In this document: positions 34,966 through 47,689 of the stretch, piece after piece | Layout of the letters: each line of letters starts with the position of its first letter | Numbering within the stretch: position 1 is the stretch's first letter | Assembly: GCA_027257055.1 (NCBI GenBank) | Contig: JAPVLO010000206.1 | Span: 434,001-498,000, forward strand | Origin: Cephalopachus bancanus | Lineage: Eukaryota; Chordata; Mammalia; Primates; Tarsiidae | DNA length: 64,000 bases | Direction: 5' to 3' | The notes under the pieces: generated by a model | The model's database searches: none | Told to the model about the DNA's origin: nothing | Seen by the model: the letters and a program-made list of their open reading frames with translations, nothing else | Position numbers and translations under genes: made by a program

Positions 34966-36335
34966 GAAGAAATGTATCCAAATATACCAGTAAGAGCAAT
35001 CAATATAAAGGTACTGGATTACTTAATTAAAAGACAAAAAAATGTTAAATTATATAATTTTTTAAATAGTCCAATATGAAAAAAAATATAAAAAGCACAC
35101 CTAAAAAAATTCACAGAGGGATTAAGAGTATATAAAAAAAATATATTAGGCATAAAAAATAGTGGCATAGTTAAATTCATATGACACAGAAAATAGACTT
35201 TAAGGGAAAACATTGTTATATAAATGGAGAGGGTGTCTGCATATTAATAAAATGTTAACTCTCCAGCAGGATATAAAAATTCTAAACATGCATGCACACA
35301 ATAAAATACTTTCAAAATATATAAAACATAAGGTTATAGAATGAAAAGGAAAAGCTGATAAATCCACTGTCACAGTGAAAGGTTTTAACACAATTCTTTC
35401 AATAATTTAGAGACCAAGTATTCAAAGAATCAGTAAGTATATGAAATATTTGAAGAACATAATTAATAACACCTATATTAATGTACATTTATAAAGCATA
35501 GCAAGAGAATAAATATTCTATTCAAGCATATATAAACTATCTATAGAAACTAACCAAACAAGGAAAGTCTCAATAAATTTTTAAGAATCTTATCATGATC
35601 TTCATTTGCTGATCTCAATGATATTAAATTAGAAATCAATGCCAGAAAGATTTTTTTAAAGCCCATATTTGTAAAGTTAAAAATACATTTTTAAATAACT
35701 CAAGGAACAAAGGAGAAATCATACTACAAATTTTTTAAGAACTTACATAGCAAAATTTGAGGAATACAGTTAAAGAGGTACTTGTAGACATAAATATATT
35801 TATTAGAGAAAAAGGAAGGCTAAATGTAAATGAACTAAAAGTTTAACCTAATAAATTAGCAAAACAAAAACTAATCGGTTAAAAACAAGGCAATAAGAAA
35901 AATGAAATAATAAAGATGAAATGAAACAGAAAATATATTAATAGAAAGGATGAACAAAGTGAAATAATTATTTTTTAAAAATAAGTTAGAAAATTTGACC
36001 CAACTTTAGCAAGATTTGTCAAGAATAAATAGAAAAGGCTTAATATTGGGAATAAAAATGGGTTACAAGTACAGATCCAGCAGAGACAAACAAGATTTTT
36101 TTTTTTAGATTATGGATAATTTTTTTCCAATAAATTTGAAAACTTAAGAAAAGTTGTCAAATTCCCTAGGGAAGTCAAATTATCAAAAACTACTTAAAAA
36201 ATAGAAAACTTTAATACATCCATATCCATTAAGAAAATTTAACCAATTATAAATTTTTTATGAAGAAAAACCCAAGACCAGACAGTTTTACATGGAAGTT
36301 CTAACAAATATTCAGTAAACCACTAATTCCAAAAT
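34966..36335 (+). mobile_element. Old L1 (L1M-like) ORF2, sense, AT-rich
   Basis: Highly diverged L1 ORF2 text, clearest at 35810-36320: AAATGTAAATGAACTAAAAG, CAATAAGAAAAATGAAATAA, TTGTCAAGAATAAATAGAAAAG and AACCCAAGACCAGACAGTTTTAC, the block that encodes the PGPDGF motif region in L1. The part before about 35300 is only tentatively L1. Confidence 0.6.
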
Positions 36336-36639
36336 CAAAATGTATTCCTTTTGTGTTTTGGTCATGAAATATTTTTCAACTGTAAATATAAAGCCATTCT
36401 AATATTTTCTTAGAAAATTTTGAAGTTTGTTCATCACAGTTAAATTCCTGTTACATTTGAAATTGGCACGAAGAATGGATCCTAGTTTCTATTTTTCCAT
36501 ATCCACTCTTTCCCTACTGATCTACAGTGCTATTTTTGTCAAGTGTCAGATTTTCCTACATAGTTTATCTGTTTCTGAGCTCTCTACTGCTGCATTGATT
36601 ATCTGTCTACTGCTATGCCAATATCTACTGATGTAATTA

Positions 36640-37596
36640 CCATAGTTTCTAATGCCTGTAAGTTGCCAAGTCCCCTCCTCCCACTCCAACCCTACACCCT
36701 ACCACCATATGCTTCTTCAGAAGCATCTGGACTATCTTTAGCATTTTGTTCTTTCTTATTATTTTTTTTAAAACACTTGGAAAGTTCCATTGAAAAATCA
36801 TGTGGGATTATGAATGTGATTTCTTTTAAAATGCAATTAATTTGGTGAGAACGAATATCTTCACAATATTGAAACTTTCAATGCAAAAAAACATGGTATG
36901 TAACTAAATTCCTTTCTTTCTCCTTTAGGGTCTTTCAATAAAGTCGTTGCATTTTTCTCATTTGTTTTTTATATGTATTTATCTTATTCCTACATACTTT
37001 ATAATGTTACAATGCTACTATTTCAATATGTACTTTATATCTGATAGAGTAATGTATATTGGGCTTTATCCAGCAAACTTACTGAACTCCTTTACTGATT
37101 CTAATATCTGTCCCTTCCTTCTTATGAGTCTTTCTACAATAATTTTATCTGCAAGCGACAAGAATTGTGTTCCTGTTTTCCAAATCTTTATAATTATTGT
37201 TTCTTTTTCTTGAGAGTTCTCTTTCTGAACCTTTTGCTACTACATTGCATCTAAGTGACAATAGTGGGCATATTTGTCTTGTTGCTCTACTTAAAGGAAA
37301 TGTAATGGAATGCAAAGGAAATGCCATCGAACTCTCTGGTGTTTCATGTTTGTTGTTTTAGATATAGTTTATCAGGTTAAGGAAGTTTATTTTTAATTTT
37401 AGTTCCCTCATAAAATTTTATCAAATATTTTTTATATATTTGTTGAGAAAAATCTTTAATCTGTTAATGTGGTGAATTAAATAAACTGTTTTTCTAACAG
37501 CAAATTTTGCTTTTCTGATATATGCTCAGCTTGGTTATACAGGATCTGTTTCATGGATTCTTGAGTTCAGATTGCTAGTATTTTAGTTACTACTTT
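36640..37596 (-). mobile_element. Old L1 ORF2, antisense, left of Alu
   Basis: Antisense L1: TCAATAAAGTCGTTGC, TTTTATCTGCAAGCGACAAG (the FADD region) and GTGGGCATATTTGTCTTGTTG. It faces the sense fragment that ends near 36335, which suggests a 5' inversion or two separate insertions. Confidence 0.68.
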
Positions 37597-37607
37597 TGCA
37601 CCTATAC

Positions 37608-37930
37608 ATTTTTTTTTTTTTTGAGTTGGAGTTTCACTAAGACTGGAGTGAGTTTCACCCAGACTGGAGTGCTGTGGTCGCTCCCTGCCACCGCAGCCTC
37701 GACCTGCTGGGCTCCAGCGATCCTTCCACCTCAGCCTTCCAAGTAGCTGGAATTACAGGCGCACACTACCACGCCCGGCTGATTTTTGATTCATTGTAGA
37801 GATGAGGTCTCGCATTTTAGAGATGAGGTCTCAAGTTGCCCAGGCGGGTCTCGAACCCGCGGGCTCAGGCAATCCACTCACCTCAGCCTCCCAAAGGCGC
37901 GGGATTATAGGCTGAGCCACTGAGTCCGGC
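37608..37930 (-). mobile_element. Young Alu, antisense, with internal duplications
   Basis: TGCACCTATAC flanks it at 37597-37607 and 37931-37941. Its T-arm-like hairpin is intact at 37844-37860. It is longer than its siblings because of two tandem duplications: GTTTCAC...AGACTGGAGTG near 37631-37671 and TAGAGATGAGGTCTC near 37798-37833. Confidence 0.95.
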
Positions 37931-37941
37931 TGCACCTATAC

Positions 37942-38015
37942 TTCTGAGTATAATTAGTCTGTAGAGTTTCTTTCTCATATTCCCCTTGTCATGTTTTGGT
38001 ACCAAGATTGTGCTA
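37942..38015 (-). mobile_element. Old L1 ORF2, antisense, right of Alu
   Basis: CTTGTCATGTTTTGGTACC continues the antisense L1 text after the Alu. Confidence 0.6.
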
Positions 38016-38219
38016 AAATATCAGTGAGATTTGATTGCAAATAGAAACAGTGTTAGCTATTTTAAGAATAAAGAGGATTAGATACTTACAAATTTGTTAG
38101 AAGAGGTGGGTTGTCAACGCAGGTTGTAGAATAAGACTTCAGCATAGACTTCTAGAAGAATCCTGCCTACCAAGTAGCCCACCAAGCTAATTGTTATCTC
38201 TGCTATAATCAGGTAACTA
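38016..38219. other. Unique sequence
   Basis: No recognised element. Confidence 0.35.
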
Positions 38220-38575
38220 GGTGTGATGGTTAAATTTTGTATGCCAACTTGGTTAAACAATAGTGCCCAATTGCTTAATCAGACATTAGTCTAGATGCTG
38301 CTGTGAAGTTATTTTGTAGATATGATTAATATATTCTATCAGTTGACTTTAAAAGAGATTACCCTCAATAATGCGGGTGAGCATCATCCAATTGGTTGAA
38401 AGTGTTAATAGCAAAAACTAAGGTTTTCTATAGAAAAAAAGAGTACTGCCTCAACACTATAACATTAATTCTGCCAACATTTCCAGCCTGCTGGCCTGCC
38501 CTACAAATTTTGGGCATGCCAGCCCCGCACAATCACTGAAGTCAATTCCTTAACACATACCTTCTATTTGTTCTA
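38220..38575 (+). mobile_element. Ancient interspersed repeat, class unresolved
   Basis: GTGTGATGGTTAAATTTTG, GCCAACTTGGTTAAAC, TGCTGTGAAGTTATTTTG, ATCATCCAATTGG and CCAGCCTGCTGGCCTGCCC are the hallmark blocks of a common mammalian repeat that I recognise but cannot name safely. Read as a single diverged copy. Confidence 0.55.
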
Positions 38576-39429
38576 TTTCTTTGATGACCCCTGACTGATG
38601 CACAAGGGAATCAGGAAACCACTTCAATAATATGGCAGTTTATCAGACCTATCTCCACGCTGGAAATTGAGAAGCTGCCTAGAGTTATTAGCTCCAAAGC
38701 TACGTTGCTTCTGCAAGACTCAGAAGAATGAGCAGTGCCTTCAATACTATGCCACTAGAATCTGCCTCTGGTTGATAAAACTTAAAGCATATCTAGATCC
38801 TTTACAGCAAGAATATTTGGCCAATGCTGCACAGAACAGCAGATAGGAGTGAAATAGGTACAGCTGTCTAACAAGCCAATCCACTCCGTCTACCACAATC
38901 TTAAAATAAGAGAAAAATATACTAAGGGTGAAATCTTCCTTTTATTTTTATCCTTTAAAAAGTTTGCATAAGCATCATGAGGACTTAAGATTATGAAAAG
39001 AAGATGTTCTCACTTTGTTGAAATAGGCTTGAGCTGCCTCAAATTCAAATAATAAAAATGTAACTTAATTTTCACTTGCCTATGAACAAACGAAGATGTT
39101 ATATCAAAATTGAGAACTTCAAGCAATTATGTGGCAACAGTTGTAGGCTTTTCTAATTGATGAGCCTAAGGGGGAAGACCAGCATTAGATAGCGTGTAAA
39201 GGGAAGGAACCAAGGGTTCCCCACACAGACATGGATTCAAGTTTCGGGGCATCTATCCTGGGACAACTATAGTACATCGTATTTTTTGAATGTTATTGTG
39301 TCTCAGTCAATATCCCACCAGCAAAAAAAAATTACAGAACAGATAGAACTCATAGATCGTCTAATTGACCAGGGCATGAGATTTTACTGTTACCACCAAA
39401 AAGAAAGTCAAATCTCTTATCAAAATAAA
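38576..39429. other. Unique sequence, no gene seen
   Basis: No recognised repeat or exon. Confidence 0.4.
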
Positions 39430-39590
39430 GCTATGTGGCAGGAAGAACCAGTTGTGTGAACTTGGATGAGCCATTTACCCTGTCTAATCATCAGTTTCCT
39501 CCGATTTAAAATGAGAATAAATTAAATCATAAGAAATAATTATGTTCAAGCTTCTTTCATTTTTCTTAGCAGGAACCTAATAAATGTGAA
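39430..39590 (+). mobile_element. MIR
   Basis: TGTGTGAACTTGGATGAGCC, CATCAGTTTCCTCCGATTT and AATGAGAATAAATTAAATC follow sense MIR order. Confidence 0.72.
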
Positions 39591-41412
39591 CAAATTTAAT
39601 TAAATTAAGCTAGGGTTATTTTCAGCATATAGAGGATATTAGTGTCATCCTAGCTGTTATGGGCAAGGCCCTGTGAACCCTGAGGTACAGGGTCACAAAG
39701 TAAGGCCACTTGTACTTCTATGGGACATGCTTCTCACAGATCACCTCTGGCTGGATTCCTTCTATGTCAATATCAACCACTGCCAGGTGTCTCATACACC
39801 TGCTGCATGTTCACAAGTGCTAGTTCTAGGCACATAGACTCCCTCAGAACCTTGCCAGCCAGCCAGCAAAACATGCCCTTTCTAGCGCACAGTGAAAAGT
39901 TTCCCCCCACACCACCTCCTTCCAGCCAGCTGACATTTGGAACACCCAGATTAAATGAGAATCTAGCTTATTGTTCAACATCTCCAAGGCAGAGAGTCTT
40001 AGTGACCACGTATAAACAACCAAGTAAATAAAAACAAGGGAAAAAACCAGAACCAAAAAAGAAAGCACAGAAGTTGGTTTACACAAAGAAAAACTTCAAG
40101 CCTTTGGGATTTAGTCACCTTCTTGGCTATAAAGCCTATTTCTGAGTTGGGCACCTTTTCCAGTGTTGATCAGAGACAGATAAACATGTCTTCTACTCTG
40201 CATATGCCAAGGGTGAGGTCAGCACTCAACAAATAAGAAAGAAAATGATGGTAAAAATGTGCGACAAAAGCCCCAGGCAACTCTTTGCCAACTCCTGCTT
40301 TTGAAATTCTACACTGCAAGCCAAACCATATGGTTCCACATACCATCCTGACTAGTGACTTCCCTCTTGGGAAATGACTCAAACATGCATTTGTCTCTCT
40401 GCAGATGGCTGAGTTTTCTGAAAACTCTGACCTTTGCTAAAGGAAAACTCTGTGAAACGTAGAACATTCAAGAGTCATTAGAAGTACATACATAGGCTTT
40501 CATACCCATGGCCCTCCGTGCAGGCCTCCCTGTGGTTACTAAATTTTTCCTCTTGCTGAGATTTCCCAGCATGCTCCAGGGTTATCAAGTAAAGCCAAAT
40601 ATTAAGAGGGAAGTCTTGAAAATCCTTCAGTTCCTGGGGTGGAATCAAATCAGACGAGTTCTCCACTCTGGCAGCAGGCAGCTGAGCTACAAACACTGAC
40701 CCATTGCACGCTGAGAAGATTCATCATGAGTAGAAACTCCTCATGTTGCCAGAATACATTGTAGACACACAAATGGGGGAAATGAAGTATATAAAACAGT
40801 GGGAAAGTTTGCAGAAACAACGGTTAATATTTATTTCAGGCATTCATCTGTACATTGCAACACTGAGATATTTTTCCCTCGGCGCTTCTTCCTGCCTTCA
40901 AGGTCTTATGTTGGATAGATTCTGAATTCCTTAATCATAGAATCTATGCACCATGTTTCAATTTGCAACTCAATGCAGCTTTTGTCAAAGTAAGTGCAGG
41001 ATCCAGAAAACAGTTGACATTAAAAATGAAAAAAGGCTGAGCTGGAGACAAAACATGAAAGCCTATATTTCCCGGTCAAATGAATTTTATTACACCACAT
41101 TTTTAGTATCTTCTTTATGTATTCTACTTGGTTGCTCAGATTGTGAAAATTACAAAATAAAAATTAAGTGGCTGTGTAATATCTGACTTGTCAGTTTTTC
41201 CACCTGGCATTTCTTTCTTTTGCAGCATTGATTCACAGTCTCAGGGAGGGGATGCGTGAAATATGGAAAGCCACCTGTCTCGTTTAGTGGAATGGGAAGC
41301 GTAATGGGCTGGAAGTGGGGGGTTTGGTTTCTAAACACACCTCTACTGCTTTATGCTATGTGTCCTTAGGCAAATGCCTAGGCTTTACTTGTGTTTAAGC
41401 TTTTACAGGATT
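39591..41412. other. Unique sequence, no gene seen
   Basis: About 1.8 kb with no recognised transposon. Frames at 39720-40031 and 40478-40699 show no domain. A MIR-like scrap may lie at 41340-41400. Confidence 0.4.
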
Positions 41413-41481
41413 TGTCATTCTCAGTAAAAAGAATATGTCATTCTCAGTAAAAAGAATATGTCATTCTCAGTAAAGAGAATG
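41413..41481. repeat. Tandem repeat, 23-bp unit, three copies
   Basis: TGTCATTCTCAGTAAAAAGA plus ATA repeated three times, with one or two changes in the last copy. Unit starts are at 41413, 41436 and 41459. Confidence 0.95.
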
Positions 41482-42019
41482 GCATCTCTAAGATGATTGA
41501 CTCTGAAGGAAAATCTCTACGCATAGAGGGGCAGGTCTGCCAACTACCCAAGTCTGAATAACCTGAATAACCAGGGTTTGTTTGTCAAATAAAAATGGTG
41601 TTCATAGAAAAAGCTGTCAGTTTCTCTCAGAATTCAATCACACAAGTACTATTGTTTGTACTTTGTATGTAACAGAAGTGCTTTATTTGTACTCCCCGTA
41701 AAATTACACACAATATTTAAAAGGCATGTACTCGAGAATCAAGTTTTAATAAAATTAGTCATCCTGCTGCTTCATCAAGGTCATTCCTGAGTGAAACTCT
41801 TTTTGTTTTTGTTTTTTATCGATGCATGGAAATGAGGAACAAAATGTCTATTAGTAAAGTTGCTGGTACTGCCTTGACTTGTCCTAAGGTGTGAGTTTTA
41901 CTTACCATGCTTCTGCACTGTCACTGCCAATGTCAACACAGTTTTTTTCTTTTTTAGATTGGAAAATATAGTTTGTTTGAAAGTAAATTAGAGAGAGGAG
42001 AGGAGATATGAGACAGAGA
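41482..42019. other. Unique sequence
   Basis: No recognised repeat or exon. Confidence 0.4.
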
Positions 42020-42028
42020 GCAAGAGAG

Positions 42029-42063
<35 letters not shown>
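42020..42063. repeat. (GA)n microsatellite
   Basis: About 20 AG units, partly interrupted at the left edge. A purine-pyrimidine mirror tract. Confidence 0.95.
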
Positions 42064-42066
<3 letters not shown>

Positions 42067-42169
42067 TTCACCTAGCCAAAGCTTAGGAAAATTTGGCTTG
42101 GCCATAGCTCAAAAAACACATGGCCAGACAGTAGTTTAGCAAGGCAATGGCCAACACCGTTTTTTTTTA

Positions 42170-42258
42170 AAGCAAAAATGAGAATAGATTTGGCTTCATA
42201 GGCAGCCTGGAAGGATCTCAGGGTCTCTGAGGGTCCATGGACAATGCTTTGAGAACCA
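42170..42258. mobile_element. hAT-type end fragment
   Basis: TTTGAGAACCACTG near 42250 is the terminal sequence typical of MER5/Charlie elements. The other terminus is not found. Confidence 0.35.
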
Positions 42259-42293
42259 CTGTGTTAGAATATCCAAATAAAGACATGATGGTA

Positions 42294-42560
42294 GCCAGGG
42301 ATGATGGATCACACCTGTAACCCCAGCACTTTGAGAAGCTAAGGTGGGAGGATCACTTGAGCCCAGGAGTTTGACATCAGCCTAGGCAACGTAAGTGAAA
42401 TCTTGTCTCTACAAAAATATTAAAAAATTAGCTGTGTGTGATGGCACATATGATGGGGTGGATCCCTTCAGCTCAAGAGTTTGTGGCTGCAGTAAGCCAT
42501 GATAATGTCATTGCACTCCAACCTAGGCAACAAAGTGAAATCTCAACTTTAAAAAAAAGG
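42294..42560 (+). mobile_element. Old Alu with target-site duplication
   Basis: CATGATGGTA flanks it at 42284-42293 and 42561-42570. A diverged dimer with a damaged right-arm start. Confidence 0.9.
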
Positions 42561-42768
42561 CATGATGGTAACACATTTGGCATTGGGATAGTAGCCACAG
42601 ACACAAAGACAGAACAAAGGCAGATACATTTTTTGAAATACAAATTTTCAGCACAGGGCCCAATATTCAGACATCTGGTTCTATAGTACGGTACCTTGTA
42701 TTTTTCACTTAATATTATCATCAACCTTTTAAAAGATTTGTTTATACAAATAAAAGCATATTGTTATA

Positions 42769-43145
42769 TGTATTAGCTTTCAAGGGCTGCTATCACAAAT
42801 TACCACTTCTGTGACTTAAAACGGAAATTTATTTTCTTGCAGTTCTAAAGGCTAAAAGTTCAAAACTAAGGTGTCAGCAGGGCCACATACCCCTGAAGGC
42901 TCTAGGAAAGAATCCTTCCTTACCTCCTTCTGGTTTCTGGTGGCTCCCAGCAATCCTTGGTGTTCCTTGGCTTGTGGCTGTGTAGTTCCAATTTGTACCT
43001 CCATCTAAACTTGGTGTTCTCTCTGTGTGTCTGTTGGTGTGTGTTTTCCTCTTCTTCCAGTGACACCAGTCATTGAACTTGCCCCTCCCCAATCCAGTAG
43101 GCTTCAAAGTTCCTATTTTCAAATAAGATCACCACAGCATATTTT
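42769..43145 (-). mobile_element. MLT1-type LTR, antisense
   Basis: TGTATTAGCTTTCAAGGGCTGC, ATCACAAATTACCAC, TCTTGCAGTTCTAAAGGC, AAGGTGTCAGCAGGGCC, GTGACACCAGTCATTG and CAAATAAGATCACC are antisense MaLR blocks in order. Confidence 0.85.
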
Positions 43146-43411
43146 TTAGGGGGATAGAAAATGAGGTTCGCTACAGTATTAAGCAGTATAGTAGGTTTTT
43201 TTTAAATATATCAATGTTTTTTATTTTGATATTGTGGGGTAGAGCTAAGGGTTAGGTATACAAATATGCTTCGTTCAGGCACCTTGTTGATAAGAGGTGT
43301 CTCCCCGTCCCCAACAGATATTGACTACCGTTAATCCCATCTCCCTTCCCCTCCCACCCCCATAGTTTCCCACCACTGTCAGTTCTTTTCTAATAGTATT
43401 ACGTTGGATGT

Positions 43412-43442
43412 TCAAGGTCCACTATGTTCAAGGTCCACTATA
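43412..43442. repeat. 15-bp tandem duplication in L1 3' UTR
   Basis: TTCAAGGTCCACTAT occurs twice in direct succession. Confidence 0.9.
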
Positions 43443-46400
43443 TAAGTGAGAACATGTGATACTCAGATCTTTGTTTCTGTGAAAGGTCACTCAGTATTAT
43501 AGACTCTAGTTCCATCCAGGTTGGTGCGAAATTCATGATTTTGTTCTTTTTTATGGATGCGTAGTATTCCATCGTGTATATGTACCACATTTTTAAAATC
43601 CAGTCCTCTTTTGATGGGCAGCATGGTTGCTTCCAGGTTCTTGCTATTGTGAACAATGCTGCGATAAACATACATGTGCAGGTATCTTTTTTATAGAGTG
43701 ACTTGAGTACTTCAGGGTATATTTCCAGTAGGTGGATAGTGGGGTCATATGGGAGGTTGATATTTAGAGCTTTTAGGAATCGCCACACTGTTTTCCATAG
43801 AGGTTGCGCTAGTTTGCACTCCCACCAACAGTGTAGAAGTGTTCCCTTTTCACCACACCCTCTCCAGCAACTGTTCTTTTTTGAGTTATTGATAATTGCC
43901 ATTCTGACTGGAGTTAGATGGTATTTAAGTGTGGTTTTGATTTGCATCTCCTTGATGATTAGTGAGGTTGAATATTTTTTCATATGTCTGTTGGCTGCTT
44001 GGAAGTCTTCCTTTGAGAAGTGTCTGTTCATACCTTTTGCCCACTTTACAATGGGGTTTTTTGTTTTTTTCTTTTCAGCATGTTTGAGTTCCTTGTAGAT
44101 CCAAGATGTTAAGCCTTGTCGGACCCGGAGTTGGTAAATACCTTTTCCCAGTCTGTGAGCTGTCTCCCCGCTCTCTTGATGGTTTCCTTGCATTTGCAGA
44201 AGCTTGTCAGTTCAATGAGGTCCCACTTGTCTATTTTATCTCTTATGGCCTGTGGATTTCGGGTTTTGCTCAGGAATTGGATGCCACTTCCAATTTCCAT
44301 AAGGGTATGTCCTTCAATTTCTAAGGTTCTTATGGTTTGAGGTTTTACATTTAGGTTTCTAATCCATTAAGAGTTAATTTTGGTGTATGGGGATAGATAG
44401 GGGTCTTGTTTGAGTCTTCTGCATGTGGTCAACCAGTTTTCCCAGCACCATTTACTGAATAGGTTCTCCTCTCCCCAGTGGTAGGTGGTGGAGGCTTTGT
44501 TAAAGATGAATTGGTTAAGAAATTGAGGCTTTGGTTCAAGAATCTCAATTATATTCCATTGGTCTATATGCCTGTTCCTGTACCAATACCAAACTGTTTT
44601 GATTATTGTAGCTTTATAGTAAAGTTTAAAGTCTGGTAGTGTGATACCTCTACTTTGTTTTTTTTGCTGAGGATTGTTCTGTCTATTCTTGGTTGTTTAT
44701 GTTTCCATATGAATTCCTGTGTAGTTTTTTCTAGGTCTGAGAGGAATGTTGCTGGTAATCTGATGGGTATTGCATTAAATCTGTAGATTGCCTTAGGTAG
44801 GATGGACATCTTCACAATGCTGATCCTTCCAATCCATGAGCATGGGATATTTTTCCACTTGTTTGTGTCATCTTTGATTTCTTTGAGCAGTGTTTTGTAG
44901 TTTTCATTGTAAAGGTCTTTCACGTTTCTGGATAGGAAGATGCCAAGGTATTTCATTTTTTGTGTGGCTATTGTGAAAGGAACTGTGATTTTTATTTGAA
45001 TTTCTGCTTCTTTATTATTGGTGTAAAGAAATGTGATTGTCTTTTGCACATTTTATACCCTGAGACTTTGCCAAAGTCCTTTATCAGTGTAAGGAGGTTT
45101 TTGACAGATTCTCTTGGGTTTTCAAAGTATACAATCATGTCATCTGCAAAGAGAGATAACTTGACTTCCTCTTTTCCTATTTGGATACACCTGATTGTCT
45201 TCTCTTCTCTGATTGCTCTAGCAAGGACTTCCAATACTAGATTGAACAGGAGGGGTGAGAGTGGGCATCCTTGCCTTGTTCCAGTTTTCAGGGGAAATGG
45301 TTCCAATTTTTGTCCATTAAGGAGTATGCTGGCTGTAGGTTTCTCGTAGATGGCTTTTACTATTTTGAGGTATGTTCCCTGTATGCCTAGATGTTCAAGG
45401 GTTTTTATCAAGAAGGGGTGCTGGATTTTATCAAAAACTTTTTCTGCATCTAGCAATATAATCATGTGGTTTTTGTTTTGACATCTGTTGATGTATTTAA
45501 TTACATTCATGGTTTTATGAATGTTGAACCAGCTTTGTATCCCAGGGATGAAGCCTACTTGGTCACGATGGATGATTTTTGAGATGTGTTGTTGAATCCA
45601 GTTTGCTAGGATCTTGTTGAGAATTTTAGCATCTGTGTTTTTCAGAGATATTGGCCTGTAGTTCTCTTTCTTTGTTGGGTCTTTACCTGACTTGGGTATC
45701 AATGTGATGTTAGCTTCATAAAATGATTTGGGGAGAGTTCCATCTTTCTCAATTGCCTGGAATACCTTCAGTAGGATTGGTATCAGCTCCTTTTTAAATG
45801 TCTTGTAGAATTCTACTGGAAAGCCATCTGGTCCAGGACTTATTTTTGTAGGTAGTTTTCTTATTATGTAGTCAATTTCCTTGATTGTTATTGGTCTATT
45901 TAGGGTCTCAATTTCTTCTTGCTTCAACCTAGTCAGGTTATGTGATGACAGAAAGTCCTCAATTTCCTTAAGGTTTTCAAGTTTGTTTCCATACAAGTGT
46001 ACATAGTAGTCTCTAATGATCTTTTGTATTTCTTCAGGGTCAGATGTGACTTCATCTTTTGTGTTTCTGATTGTGCTTATTTGGGCTTTTTCTCTCTTTT
46101 TCTTGATCAGTCTAGCTAGGGCACCATCGATCTTGTTTATCCTTTCAAAGAACCAGTTTTTTGTTTCATTGATTTTTTTGTATTATCTTTTTGTCTTCTA
46201 TGTCCTGGATTTGGGCTTTTATTTTGGTAATCTGGATTCTTCTGCTGAAATTAGGGTTTTTATGGTCTTGCTTTTCCAGGTTCTTTAGATGGATTGTTAG
46301 GCTGTTAATTTGTGATCCTTCCATTTTCTTCATGTGCATTTGTAGTGATATAAATTCCCCTCTTACTACAGCTTTCATGGTGTCCCAGAGATTTTGGTAA

Positions 46401-47555
46401 GGTTTTTCTTCATTTTCATTTGTTTCCAGGTATCTTTTAATCTCTGTTTTGATTTCATCATTGACCCAGGAGTTGTTTAGCATCATGCTGTTTAGTGTCA
46501 TGCTATTTGTGGGTTTTGGGGGTACCTTGTTGGTGTTAATGTGTATTTTTATTCTACTGTGGTCCAAGAAGGTACATGGTAAAATTTCAGTCCTTCTAGC
46601 TGGGCTCGGTGGCTCAGCCTGTAATCCCGTGCCTTTGGGAGGCTGAGGTGAGTGGATTGCCTGAGCCCACAGCTTAAAGACCCGCCTGGGCAGCGAGACC
46701 TCATCTCTACAATAAATCAAAAAATCAGCCGGGTGTGGTAGCACACGCCTGTAACTCCAGCTACTTGGAAGGCTGAGGAGGAAGGATTGCCAGAGCCCAG
46801 CAGGTCGAGGCTGCGGTGGCCGGGAGCGGCCACTGCATTCCAGTCTGGGCGACAGAGTGAGACTCCAACTCAAAAAAAAAAAAAATTTCAGCCCTTCTAA
46901 ATTTGCTTATGCTTGATATATGGACAAGTATGTGGTCAATCTTAGAGTACGTTCCATGCGGTGATGAGTAAAATGTATATTCTGTGGTCCTTGGATGGAG
47001 GATTCTGTAGGTATCAATTAAGTCCATTTGATCAAGAGCCACATTGAGGTTTCGGATCTCATTGCTGATTTTTTGTCCTGATGATCTGTCTAGAGTTGTG
47101 AATGGGGTATTGAAGTCCCCAGCTATGATGGTATTGGAGTCGATATCTATTTTTAGTTTACCTAGAAGCTGCTCTATGAAAGTTGATGCTCCTATGCTGG
47201 GTGCATATATGTTTAGAATGGATATTTCTTGTTGATTGATTGAACCTTTTATCATTATGTAGTGGCCTTCTGTATCTTTTTTTAATTTTTGACAGCTTAA
47301 AGGGTATTTTGTCTGAGGTTAAGATCACAACTCCTTTCTTTTGTGTTCTGTTCGCCTGAAAATTTGTTTCCCAGCCTCTTACTTTGAGTCTGTGAGTATC
47401 CTTTCTAGTGAGGTGAATCTCTCAAAGACAATAAATTATTGCCTGGTGCTATTTTATCCATTTTGCCATTCTATGTCTTTTCAGTGGTGCATTTAGTCCG
47501 TTCACATTCAAGCTAGTTATTGAAATATGAGAGTTGGTCCCTATCATAATGTTCT
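43430..47555 (-). pseudogene. L1 ORF2 (endonuclease and reverse transcriptase), disrupted
   Basis: Family role: nicks target DNA and copies L1 RNA into it. Visible domains on the minus strand: an endonuclease part near 46880-47255 with AGDFNTPFTTLDR and SKIDHILV; an Alu insertion; a linker at 46166-46590; a reverse transcriptase at 44992-45996 (334 residues open) with [41 protein letters not shown] and [10 protein letters not shown], so the catalytic motifs are intact; the thumb region at 44603-45049; and the C-terminal cysteine segment ([18 protein letters not shown]) at 43438-44193. These segments lie in different frames, which implies at least three frameshifts plus the Alu. Confidence 0.95.
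46599..46882 (+). mobile_element. Young Alu inserted in L1 ORF2
   Basis: A target-site duplication of about 17 bases, AAAATTTCAG(T/C)CCTTCTA, at 46581-46598 and 46882-46899. A box TGGCTCAGCCTG and hairpin GTGGCC-GGGAGC-GGCCAC at 46816-46833. The left-arm T-arm stem is decayed (CCCACAGCTTAAAGACCC). It separates the endonuclease from the RT coding sequence of the host L1. Confidence 0.96.
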
Positions 47556-47689
47556 TACAGGGTTGTTGTTGTTTTTCCTGTTTGTGTGTTGTCTTTCTTT
47601 TGGTTTTGGAGTTGGTTCATGTGTGTTTTTAATCTTTTGCCTGTACTCTTGTGAATAACGTTGTTGTTCTTTTTTCCTTTTCTTCTGTG

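Noticed and set aside
36336..36639. A separate coding exon between opposed L1 pieces
   Set aside because: AT-rich sequence without a recognised element; the 69-residue frame at 36427-36636 has no domain, and the flanks are old L1.
41413..41481. A CRISPR-like direct-repeat array
   Set aside because: The units are contiguous without spacers, and the genome is a mammal's.
44992..45996. A 334-residue open frame on the minus strand as a host gene
   Set aside because: It is the reverse-transcriptase part of the full-length L1 ORF2, with FADD and [10 protein letters not shown] motifs and L1 on both sides.
46166..46873. A 235-residue minus-strand frame
   Set aside because: A chimera of Alu antisense sequence and the L1 ORF2 linker created by the Alu insertion at 46599-46882.
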